Assembly (NCBI RefSeq): GCF_003946485.1
Contig: NZ_RHOJ01000003.1
Coordinates: 62,001 to 126,000 of the forward strand
DNA: 64,000 bases
From: Lacticaseibacillus jixianensis
Lineage (GTDB): Bacteria > Bacillota > Bacilli > Lactobacillales > Lactobacillaceae
Direction: 5' to 3'
Part shown: positions 36,872 to 44,104 of the stretch, piece by piece
How the letters are laid out: each line of letters opens with the position of its first letter
Position numbering within the stretch: position 1 is the stretch's first letter
The notes under the pieces: generated by a model
Databases searched by the model: none
The model's input: the letters and a program-made list of their open reading frames with translations, nothing else
What the model was told of the DNA's origin: nothing
Position numbers and translations under genes: made by a program

Positions 36872-37845
36872 TGAGTACGATCGAACAGCTGCAGCCGACG
36901 CTGGTACGCCAGTTCAGCCAGATCATCGGCGCCGGCAATCTGAGCGCGGCGTACATTTTCGCCGGGGCGGCAGGGACCGGCAAGGCGGCGCTCGCGCAGT
37001 GGCTCGCGATGCGCCTGCTTTGCCTTGCCCCGAAGGATGGCCGGCCGTGCGGTGAGTGTGCGGAATGCCGGCGCGTCATGTCCGGCAACCACCCGGACGT
37101 GGTGTGGCTGAATCCCGACGCGAAAAGCATCAAGGTGGACGACGTGCGCGCGATGCGGCAGGAAATGAGCAAGACCGGCGTGGAAGGCAATCGCCGCGTC
37201 TTCGTGATCGAAGGCGCCGAGCGGCTGACGGCGGGGGCAGAAAACAGCCTGCTGAAGTACTACGAAGAGCCGGTGCCGGGCATGACCATCATTTTGACGA
37301 CCACGGCGAAGAATCAACTGCTGCCCACCATTCGTTCGCGGGCGCAGGTGATCAATTTCAAAACGCCGCCGGTCAGCGGGGTGCGGGATGCGCTGGTCGC
37401 CAAGGGGGCGGATGAACGGCTGGCCACGATCGCCGCAAGCCTGACTGCCGACCCCGCGGCGGCGTTGGCCCTTGCGACTGATGAGCAGTTCGCCAAACGC
37501 ACGGCGGCGGTGCTTCAGCTGGTCAATCAGCTGAGTAAAAAAGACGCGACCGCGTTTGTGGCGGTGCAAACCACGCTGCTGCCGCTGGCGAAGACCCTGC
37601 CTGAGCAGACGCAAACACTGGCGCTGCTGGGCCTGGCCTACGCCGATGCGCTTAATCAGCACTACCACATCCAGGCGCCGCGCGCGTTTGGCAACGACCT
37701 GGCCATTTTGGCGCTGGCTGAAGCCACCAGCAAGCAGCTGGCCACCGGGCTGGCTGCGGTCTTGAACGCTTCGATCAGGCTGAGTCAGAACGTGACGTTC
37801 CAAGCTGCCGTTGAGGCACTGGTGTTACAACTTTTAGAAGGGTGA
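36871..37845 (+). CDS. holB: DNA polymerase III subunit delta'
   Basis: A 324-residue clamp-loader subunit. The P-loop reads GAAGTGKAA, without the Ser/Thr that coordinates Mg, consistent with a non-hydrolysing delta'. Zinc cysteines (CGECAECRR) and [20 protein letters not shown], the SRC-like SRAQVI segment, are present. ATG 36871 overlaps the darA stop (TGATG). Confidence 0.93.
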
Positions 37846-37849
37846 TCTT

Positions 37850-38185
37850 GTGGAGAAAAAGGACCTGTACGACAACTTCATGCAGCTCGAGCGCGAGGCG
37901 CAGGCACTGCTCACGCGGGTGACCGGGCTGAGCGCCGACGTGGCTAAGGCCTTGGCGCGCAACGCCGAGCTGGAAATGGAGAATAAGCACCTCCGCGAGC
38001 ACCTGGCCGCGCTGGAAGATGGGCACGCTGCGTCGACGGGGGCCACTGAGCTGAGTAAGTCCAAGGCCAACCTGGAAAGCTTGTACAACGAGGGTTTTCA
38101 CGTTTGCCCTTACATGTACGGCCAACGCCGGGTGGATGATGAGCCGTGTGCCTTTTGCCTCGACATCATTTATGGTGAGCACTGA
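37850..38185 (+). CDS. yabA: Replication initiation control protein YabA
   Basis: A 111-residue protein: an N-terminal coiled coil (residues 1-60, leucine-rich) for tetramer formation and a C-terminal zinc module [11 protein letters not shown]…[10 protein letters not shown]. YabA binds DnaA and DnaN and limits initiation. GTG start at 37850, 8 nt after GAAGGGTG. Stop overlaps rsmI (TGATG). Confidence 0.94.
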   Translation: MEKKDLYDNFMQLEREAQALLTRVTGLSADVAKALARNAELEMENKHLREHLAALEDGHAASTGATELSKSKANLESLYNEGFHVCPYMYGQRRVDDEPCAFCLDIIYGEH

Positions 38186-39054
38186 TGACCGCCCGACAAA
38201 TGGCGAGCTTTGCGCCGCACGAGACGGGCACGCTGTACCTAGTGCCCACGCCGATTGGCAACTTGGACGATATGACTTTTCGCGCCGTCAAGACGCTTCA
38301 GGCCGTTGATCTGATCGCGGCGGAGGACACGCGCAACACCCAGAAGCTGCTTAATCACTTTGACATTAAGACCAAGCAGATCAGCTTCCATGAGCACAAC
38401 ACCCAGGCCCGGATCCCCGAACTGCTCGCCCGGCTGCAAAACGGTGAGGCGATCGCGCAGGTGTCAGACGCGGGGATGCCGTCGATTTCCGATCCCGGCA
38501 AGGAACTGGTCAAAGCTGCCATTGAGGCGGGCATTCCAGTGGTCCCGCTGCCCGGGGCCAACGCGGCGCTGACGGCGCTGATCGCAAGCGGCATCACGCC
38601 GCAGCCGTTCTTGTTCTACGGCTTTCTGCCGCGTAAGGCCAGCGAGCAAACGGCCGCGCTTGAGGGTTTAGCCGACCAGCCCGAAGCGGTCCTGTTCTAC
38701 GAATCACCGTACCGCGTAGCCAAGACCCTGCGCGCCATGCAGGCGGTTTTCGGCGAGCGCCAGGCAGTCCTGGCCCGTGAGCTGACCAAAAAGTTCGAGG
38801 AGTTCATTCGCGGCTCGCTCACTGAGCTGATCGACTACGCGGAGGCCAGCGCCCGCGGTGAGTTTGTGATCATCGTCGCGCCCGGTGCGCCGAAGCCGGC
38901 CGCAGTCTCCACGCTGCCGCTGAAGGCTCAGGTCCAAGCCAAAATTACTGCCGGGGCGCGGCCTAACGACGCCATCAAGGCGGTGGCGAAGGCGAATGGC
39001 CTCAAGCGCCAACAGGTGTACAACGAATTTCACGGGATCGAGGAGTCAGAATGA
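38185..39054 (+). CDS. rsmI: 16S rRNA (cytidine-1402-2'-O)-methyltransferase RsmI
   Basis: A 289-residue tetrapyrrole-methylase-fold enzyme. GTLYLVPTPIGNLDDMTFRA and AEDTRNTQKLLNHF open the N-terminal domain, SDAGMPSISDPGKELV and PLPGANAALTALIASG give the SAM site. ATG 38185 shares a base with the yabA stop; its own stop overlaps the thioesterase start (ATGA). Confidence 0.95.
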   Translation: MTARQMASFAPHETGTLYLVPTPIGNLDDMTFRAVKTLQAVDLIAAEDTRNTQKLLNHFDIKTKQISFHEHNTQARIPELLARLQNGEAIAQVSDAGMPSISDPGKELVKAAIEAGIPVVPLPGANAALTALIASGITPQPFLFYGFLPRKASEQTAALEGLADQPEAVLFYESPYRVAKTLRAMQAVFGERQAVLARELTKKFEEFIRGSLTELIDYAEASARGEFVIIVAPGAPKPAAVSTLPLKAQVQAKITAGARPNDAIKAVAKANGLKRQQVYNEFHGIEESE

Positions 39055-39776
39055 CGTATACAGAAGCATTAACGGTGCCTTTTTTTCTTGGCACGCAAAC
39101 TGGCAACCTGAGCTTGGCCAACATGGCCAACATCATGCTGCTGGTCTCGGAGAACCAGCTGGACCAGGTCGGTGCCGGGATCGCAGGGCTGGCCAAGCAC
39201 GGCGCCGGCTGGGTGATCACCCAGTACCACATCGACGTCACGCGGATGCCGCGGATCGATGAGCATTTGGTGGCCGGCACTGAGGCCACGTCTTACAACA
39301 AGCTGATGACCTACCGTGAGTACTGGTTGGCCGATGACGCAGGTAATCGCCTCGTGACGATGCGCGGGGCTTGGGTGATGATGGATCTGGCAACGCGCAA
39401 GATCATCCCGATCATTCCGGCGTTTGCCGAAAAAGTCGGGGCGCACTTCGACAGCAAGGTCGAGCGGTTCCCGCGGCTGGTTAAGCAGTCTGAATTCACC
39501 AAAACCGCAGCCTACCGCGTGCGGTATTTCGATATCGACGGTAACGGTCACGTCAATAATGCGCACTACATGGAGTGGATGGAAGACGTCCTCGGCGAGG
39601 CGTTTCTGCTGACCCACAAGCTGGTGGAAGCCGACATTAAGTACGCGCGTGAGGTGGCGTACGGCACGATGGTCGACTCAGCGGTGCGAGTTGATGGGGA
39701 TACCTCCTATCACCTCATCAGCACGGACGGCTTGGCGAACGCTGAGGCGAAGCTCCGGTGGGAGAAAAAAGCATGA
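39051..39776 (+). CDS. Acyl-ACP thioesterase (FatA/FatB family)
   Basis: A 241-residue double-hotdog thioesterase that would release fatty acids from acyl carrier protein. VITQYHIDVTRMPRIDEHLV and RGAWVMMDLATRKIIPII lie in the first hotdog; VRYFDIDGNGHVNNAHYMEW in the second carries the catalytic Asp/Asn/His set. Start overlaps the rsmI stop. It ends the tmk operon and is closed by a strong bidirectional terminator. Confidence 0.88.
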   Translation: MTYTEALTVPFFLGTQTGNLSLANMANIMLLVSENQLDQVGAGIAGLAKHGAGWVITQYHIDVTRMPRIDEHLVAGTEATSYNKLMTYREYWLADDAGNRLVTMRGAWVMMDLATRKIIPIIPAFAEKVGAHFDSKVERFPRLVKQSEFTKTAAYRVRYFDIDGNGHVNNAHYMEWMEDVLGEAFLLTHKLVEADIKYAREVAYGTMVDSAVRVDGDTSYHLISTDGLANAEAKLRWEKKA

Positions 39777-39788
39777 CCACGGCAAAAC

Positions 39789-39831
39789 AAAAGCAGGTAA
39801 CTTCACAAAGTGGTGAAGTTGCCTGCTTTTT
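39789..39831. terminator. Bidirectional terminator between the thioesterase and Nth-like genes
   Basis: An 18-bp stem (AAAAGCAGGTAACTTCAC with its complement, one G-T pair) and a 6-nt loop, T-tracts on both sides. It reaches into the last codons of the minus-strand gene. Confidence 0.9.
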
Positions 39832-40480
39832 AGTCTGCCAGCACCAGTGTGGCCCCGGCTAAGGGGCTGTCATCAAAATTTTCTTTAGTCTTAACGGTTT
39901 TCCCAAAGTTGTCGATCAAACCGTGGAACTCCTGGGCGTCGGCAAGGGCCCAGCTCGCCACCCCAGGCAGGCGACGCTGCAACTGGGCGTAGGTTTTCGT
40001 CGGCACCTTTAGCCAGGTGAACAGGCGGCGCGCATAGTTGTCGGCGATGAAAGTGGGCTGATCGAACACGTAAAGGCGCAGGGCGTCGGCCGTTTCCTCC
40101 CCGATCCCGGGAAGGGCAAGCAGCTCCTTGCGCAAAGCGGCCGGGTCGCCGGCGCCGATCTGGGCGAGGGCAAAGTCGCGGGCCTTTAGCCAGGCGAAGA
40201 GCTGGACCAGGGCGCGGCTTTTATTCTGGTAGAAGCCGCTGGGCCGGATCAGCGGAATCAGCTCAAGCTGGCTGAGTGCCGCGAGCTTTGCCGGTGCGAA
40301 GCCGGTGGCCGCCTTCAGGTTGGCCAAGCTGCGGTCGACGTTGCGCCAGTTGGTGTTTTGAACCAGAATAGCGCCGACTGCGATCTCAAACTTTGAATCC
40401 GCCGGCCACCAGCCGGACGGGCCCAGCAGGGCGGCCAGCCGGTGGTACAGGGCCCAGGGGGTGATCTCAGCTGACGGCAT
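39830..40480 (-). CDS. HhH-GPD DNA glycosylase, endonuclease III-like without lyase lysine or Fe-S cluster
   Basis: A 216-residue HhH-GPD protein: AVGAILVQNTNWRNVDRSL is the family helix, LLALPGIGEETADALRLY the helix-hairpin-helix, and FIADNYARRL supplies the catalytic Asp. In E. coli Nth the hairpin reads LPGVGRKTA with the lyase Lys; here Glu replaces it. The C-terminal cysteine cluster is absent. It therefore resembles monofunctional glycosylases. The start lies inside the end of ansA (14-nt overlap), so the two are cotranscribed. Confidence 0.85.
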   Translation of the reverse strand: MPSAEITPWALYHRLAALLGPSGWWPADSKFEIAVGAILVQNTNWRNVDRSLANLKAATGFAPAKLAALSQLELIPLIRPSGFYQNKSRALVQLFAWLKARDFALAQIGAGDPAALRKELLALPGIGEETADALRLYVFDQPTFIADNYARRLFTWLKVPTKTYAQLQRRLPGVASWALADAQEFHGLIDNFGKTVKTKENFDDSPLAGATLVLAD

Positions 40481-41435
40481 TGTTGACGTACTCCGCCAGT
40501 GCCGTGCCGGTGAGCCCTGCCGACAGGCCGACGATCAGCTTAATGCGCGCCTTTTGGCCGTTGAGGCCCTGGCAAAAAGTGACGCCCATTTGCTTGAGTC
40601 CAACCCCGCCGCCTTCGTAGTCGTAAATGTCTTCGGCCATGCCGTTGAAGCAGCGTGACACGAGGACGACGGGCACGCCGCGGGCTAAAAGCCGCTGCAG
40701 GGCCGGTAAGGTCGCTGGTGGCAGGTTGCCCGCGCCTAGCGCCTCGATCACCAGGCCGGCAGTTTCTGCCGGGAGCGCGTCGAATAAGGTGCCGTCCATC
40801 CCGGCGTACGCCTTGAGCAGGTAGACGTTTGCCACCACGTGGTCGATCGGCGCCATCCCTTTTTGCAGGAGTTTTTCGAAAAAACGGGGCCCATCCTTGG
40901 TGACGAGGCCGATGGGGCCAAAACTGGGTGTGCGGAACGTGGACACGTTGGTGGTGTGCGTTTTGGTCACAAATCGCGCCGTGTGGATCTCATCGTTCAT
41001 GACCACGAGGCAACCCATCCCCCGTGCGTGGTCGCTGGCCGCCACGCGCAGGGCGCTGAGAAAGTTGTAGTTGCCATCCGCGCCGATTTCATTGCTCGAC
41101 CGCATTGCCCCGGTCACCACGACCGGGATCGTGGACGGGGTGGTGAGGTCGAGAAAAAAGGCAGTTTCCTCCAGCGTGTCGGTGCCGTGGGTGACCACTA
41201 CCCCGTCAATGCCGGCGATCTCCGCCTCGCGGATGCGTTGGCTGATTGCCAGCATCCGCTCGGGGGTGATGTGCGGTGACGGTAGGTTGAAGACCTCCTC
41301 TGAGGTGACGGCGATGTCTTTTAGCTGCGCCGGGGCGGCCATCATTGGGTTGTTGGTGCTGGGAACAACGGCGCCCGCCTCGTTTTCGGTCATCGAGATC
41401 GTCCCACCGGTGTGCAGCGCAAGAATGTGTTTCAT
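40467..41435 (-). CDS. ansA: L-asparaginase (type I, cytoplasmic)
   Basis: A 322-residue asparaginase that hydrolyses Asn to Asp and ammonia. Catalytic Thr motifs: ILALHTGGTISMTENE at the N-terminus and VVTHGTDTLEETAFFL (about residues 80-95); a conserved Lys lies in the C-terminal half. No signal peptide, so cytoplasmic. Start chosen at ATG 41435 with GGAGG 7 nt upstream; an extension to 41492 is unsupported. The leader upstream contains three tandem hairpins ending in a U-tract. Confidence 0.93.
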   Translation of the reverse strand: MKHILALHTGGTISMTENEAGAVVPSTNNPMMAAPAQLKDIAVTSEEVFNLPSPHITPERMLAISQRIREAEIAGIDGVVVTHGTDTLEETAFFLDLTTPSTIPVVVTGAMRSSNEIGADGNYNFLSALRVAASDHARGMGCLVVMNDEIHTARFVTKTHTTNVSTFRTPSFGPIGLVTKDGPRFFEKLLQKGMAPIDHVVANVYLLKAYAGMDGTLFDALPAETAGLVIEALGAGNLPPATLPALQRLLARGVPVVLVSRCFNGMAEDIYDYEGGGVGLKQMGVTFCQGLNGQKARIKLIVGLSAGLTGTALAEYVNNAVS

Positions 41436-41520
41436 AAATTTGCCTCCAGGGTTTGATAGGTTCAGCTTAGTGGGCGGCCGGCCAGAATGCAACCACGCGG
41501 CGATGAACTAGTGCTTGGGA

Positions 41521-41590
41521 TAAAAAAACACCGCCAGGGCAGGCGGTGTTCTTGCCTCTGGGCGGAGGCTTGTAACGCTTGGTTACAAGA
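41521..41590 (-). terminator. Triple-hairpin terminator or attenuator upstream of ansA
   Basis: Reading the minus strand: CTTGTAAC/GTTACAAG (8 bp), then GCCTC/GAGGC, then AACACCGCC/GGCGGTGTT (9 bp) followed by seven T. No minus-strand gene lies upstream, so it terminates either a short RNA or the ansA leader itself, about 85 nt before the ansA start. The neighbouring 41436-41520 and 41591-41700 hold no gene. Confidence 0.6.
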
Positions 41591-41700
41591 AACAATACTA
41601 GCGGACCTAAGTTAAATCGAGTTTGGCATGCAGCGGGAATAGACGGAGAGTTCGGTGTGAGAATTCTCATGGACACCTACAAGTGAAGGCCTACACGTTG

Positions 41701-41728
41701 TTGCAATTTTCAGCAAACGGTCTAGACT
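41701..41728 (+). promoter_or_regulatory. folT promoter
   Basis: TTGCAA, 16-nt spacer, TAGACT, about 20 nt upstream of the riboswitch. Confidence 0.5.
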
Positions 41729-41747
41729 AGTTTGCGTACCATAAATC

Positions 41748-41870
41748 TAGGAGTAGGCATCAACGCGTTAAGTGCCACCGGAACGGAATGTGAACGGTGG
41801 ACGAAGGCCATGTGGGCCGCGGTGTTGACGCCGCATTCGCCTGATCGTTAGGCGCCTCCAACAAAGGAGA
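41748..41870 (+). promoter_or_regulatory. Tetrahydrofolate (THF) riboswitch with SD-sequestering platform
   Basis: The leader matches the THF-I aptamer: AGGAGTAGGC at the 5' end, CGCGTTAAGTG, a CCACCG/CGGTGG stem holding GGAATGTGAA, GACGAAGGCC, GGGCCGCGGTG and closing GCATTCGCCT. Pairs seen: TCAAC/GTTGA, CCACCG/CGGTGG, GGCC/GGCC. After the aptamer CTCC (41856-41859) can pair with GGAG of the Shine-Dalgarno (41866-41869), so folate binding should block translation of folT. Confidence 0.88.
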
Positions 41871-41878
41871 TTGTCACC

Positions 41879-42397
41879 ATGGAAGTCTTGTCTTTTTCCG
41901 GTCCCAAGATGAAAGCGACGCGCACCGTCGTTTTGATGGGCCTGTTCTTGGCGATGGATATCGTCTTGCAGCGGTTCTCGTTTGGACCATCGTTTCTCAA
42001 GTTCGGGGTGGGCTTTTTCGCCACCGCACTCATGGGCTATTACTTAGGACCTTGGGTTGCAGCGGTCGATGCCGCCCTGGCCGACCAAGTGGGCATCATG
42101 CTCAGCGGGGGCGTCAACATCCCGCTGTACACGCTGAGCGCCGCCTTGGCTGCGTTCATCTACGGGACCTTTTTCCATAACCATAAGGTCACCGTGTGGC
42201 GGGTGCTGGTGCCCGTGGCCATCGTGCTAATTTTTGTCAACATTGGGTTGGGCACATGGTGGCTTGAACTGACCGGTTTTAAGTGGCAGGTGATCCTGCC
42301 CACTCGGGCCGTGAAGAATCTGATCATGATCCCGATTCAGACGGCGCTGACCTATGCGGCGCTGCGTGGGGTCGAACGGATCCGGCCGCACTTTTAA
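41879..42397 (+). CDS. folT: Folate ECF transporter substrate-binding component FolT
   Basis: A 172-residue membrane protein with about six hydrophobic helices, an ECF S-component. The N-terminal helix VVLMGLFLAMDIVLQRFSF and the loop SFLKFGVGFFATALMGYYLG fit the FolT family. The THF riboswitch directly upstream makes folate the expected vitamin. It needs the shared EcfAA'T module, not in this window. AAAGGAGA lies 8 nt before ATG 41879. Confidence 0.92.
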   Translation: MEVLSFSGPKMKATRTVVLMGLFLAMDIVLQRFSFGPSFLKFGVGFFATALMGYYLGPWVAAVDAALADQVGIMLSGGVNIPLYTLSAALAAFIYGTFFHNHKVTVWRVLVPVAIVLIFVNIGLGTWWLELTGFKWQVILPTRAVKNLIMIPIQTALTYAALRGVERIRPHF

Positions 42398-42410
42398 ACA
42401 TTGACGATAA

Positions 42411-42437
42411 GGGCGCCCCGCGGTGGGCGCCTTTTTT
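42411..42437 (+). terminator. Terminator after folT
   Basis: A 10-bp stem around CGGT (AAGGGCGCCC with GGGCGCCTTT) and six T in all. The repeat array starts at 42441, 4 nt after the T-tract. Confidence 0.85.
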
Positions 42438-42440
42438 GTG

Positions 42441-42980
42441 AAGGTGCGCAGGGTCGACGGTCTTAGCCCGACAGCTAGCCCAGCTCCAGGCATTGCCGCC
42501 GTACTTTGGCGGCGAGGCTTGGAGCGTAGCTAGATGCTCGGGCGTTGTCGACCCGAAGCCCAGTTAGAAGGTGCGCAGGGTCGACGGTCTTAGCCCGACA
42601 GCTAGCCCAGCTCCAGGCATTGCCGCCGTACTTTGGCGGCGAGGCTTGGAGCGTAGCTAGATGCTCGGGCGTTGTCGACCCGAAGCCCAGTTAGAAGGTG
42701 CGCAGGGTCGACGGTCTTAGCCCGACAGCTAGCCCAGCTCCAGGCATTGCCGCCGTACTTTGGCGGCGAGGCTTGGAGCGTAGCTGCTGCCGCATGTCAG
42801 CTTGTACGCGCTATGCGCTACAAGCTGATCAAGCCGCTCGGGCGTTGGCGACTCGAAGACCAGTTAGAAGGTGCGCAGGGTTCGCGCACTTAGCGGGCCC
42901 GCTGACATAGCCGCTTGGCATGGTAGCCTGGGGTCATGAATGGCGCTTTGCATGGCCGCGTCATCGGGCCCACAAAACTT
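42441..42980 (+). repeat. Hairpin-repeat array 4 (three full copies and one degenerate)
   Basis: Units start at 42441, 42568 and 42695 (period 127 bp) and 42868. Units 1 and 2 look identical: GGGTCGAC/GTCGACCC, GCCCGA/TCGGGC, CTAGC/GCTAG, GCTCCA/TGGAGC and GCCGCC/GGCGGC stack into one long hairpin. Unit 3 shares the left half but carries a hairpin insert of about 46 bp (173 bp in total). Unit 4 keeps only the first part and degenerates toward 42980. Confidence 0.88.
42792..42830. repeat. Extra hairpin arm inside unit 3 of array 4
   Basis: GCATG, then TCAGCTTGTA pairing with TACAAGCTGA (10 bp), with GCGC/GCGC inside. It resembles the arm in array 3 but is inserted in the opposite half of the main hairpin. 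Confidence 0.75.
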
Positions 42981-43231
42981 TGTGAAAATATTAATATTTT
43001 CTTGGACAAAGGCGGGGAGTGGGGGTATCATGATGGGTGTATATACAAGGTTTACATTTTAAAAAGTAATCGGCCGATCCATTGAAAAGTGTTTCATAAC
43101 GTTAGTTGCATATTCGTAACGTTTTCTGGAAACTTTTTGAATGGGTATTTTTTTGTCTGAATAATTTTGAACGGCAGCGGTTGGGGATAATCGCTGTTCG
43201 CCATTATTGGGTCATTGGAGGAGTGAGTAAT
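42981..43231 (+). other. AT-rich intergenic region upstream of the zinc-ribbon operon
   Basis: Much lower GC than its surroundings. It begins just after a perfect 18-nt palindrome, GAAAATATTAATATTTTC at about 42972-42989. Runs such as TGGGTATTTTTTTGTC follow. No gene or clear promoter; probably holds the promoter of the 43232 gene. Confidence 0.4.
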
Positions 43232-44092
43232 ATGAAAACATGTCCACAATGCGGCGCGGAGCAAGCGCTGGATGCAAAATTTTGCACAAAATGCGGCTAT
43301 CAATTCACGATGACAGCGCCGGGCTCGGCGCCGGATCCTGCTGGCCAGCCTGCACCAAGCCAGCCAAGCACTGGCCAACCCGGGCCAACTCCAGCGAGCG
43401 CGCCGACGCAACCAAACGAGAACCTGGAAAAAGCGAAGGCGTTGGGAAAGGGCTACTGGGCCTGGCTGGTTGCGGGGTTCAAGCACCCTGGCCGGCCGGT
43501 TCAAGCCAGCAGTCAGTGGTTTGGCCTGCTCAGCATTGGGCTGATCGGACTGTTCAACATGATCGCGGTCATTCGGCCACTGGCAAATACTGTGAATTCG
43601 GTCGGTAGTTCCCTCAGTAGTTCCGTAGGCGGTCTGTTCAGCAGTCAGGTTCAGGAAGCCAGTTCAACTGCTAGCAGCGCCATCTTTGGGACTGGGTTCC
43701 GCATGCTGATCTTGTTTATTGTCATCGGCATTGCGCTGGCCACCTCGGCCTGGCTAGGCAAGCGCGTGATCAGCGGTGATACGAGTGGGTACCTCGAAGG
43801 CTTGACTGAATTTGCGTACCGCATTTCTCCCGCACTGTTGTTGAGCGCGATCGCCGCCGTGATCGGGCTGCTCTCTGGCCTAATGGGGCTGCCGCTGATT
43901 CTTTTGCTGATCGGAGCGGAGTACGCGCTGCAAAACATCGCGTTCTTCCAGATGGCCTTGACCCAGCCGACTTACCGGGGGATGGACCCGCAGTACTTGC
44001 TGTTTTTGATCACGATGGTGACCGGCATTGTGAACATCATTTTGTTCATGCTGTTTGGTAGCTCGCTTTTCGGCATGCTTAGCAATCTCTAG
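43232..44092 (+). CDS. Zinc-ribbon membrane protein with Yip1-like C-terminal domain
   Basis: A 286-residue protein. The N-terminal zinc ribbon has two CxxC pairs (CPQCGAEQALDAKFCTKCGY), followed by a Pro/Gln/Ser-rich linker (about residues 25-60), then about five hydrophobic helices (residues 85-286) with LFNMIAVIRPLAN and an Ser-rich extracytoplasmic segment. Such proteins occur in Firmicutes as paired operons; function unknown. Start chosen at ATG 43232 after GGAGGAGTGAG. Twelve nucleotides separate it from a second zinc-ribbon gene. Confidence 0.75.
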   Translation: MKTCPQCGAEQALDAKFCTKCGYQFTMTAPGSAPDPAGQPAPSQPSTGQPGPTPASAPTQPNENLEKAKALGKGYWAWLVAGFKHPGRPVQASSQWFGLLSIGLIGLFNMIAVIRPLANTVNSVGSSLSSSVGGLFSSQVQEASSTASSAIFGTGFRMLILFIVIGIALATSAWLGKRVISGDTSGYLEGLTEFAYRISPALLLSAIAAVIGLLSGLMGLPLILLLIGAEYALQNIAFFQMALTQPTYRGMDPQYLLFLITMVTGIVNIILFMLFGSSLFGMLSNL

Positions 44093-44104
44093 GGGGCGGC
44101 TGGG

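Noticed and set aside
42441-42867. CRISPR array
   Set aside because: Tandem period is 127 bp with no unique spacers; the whole unit repeats and forms one hairpin. No cas genes are present.
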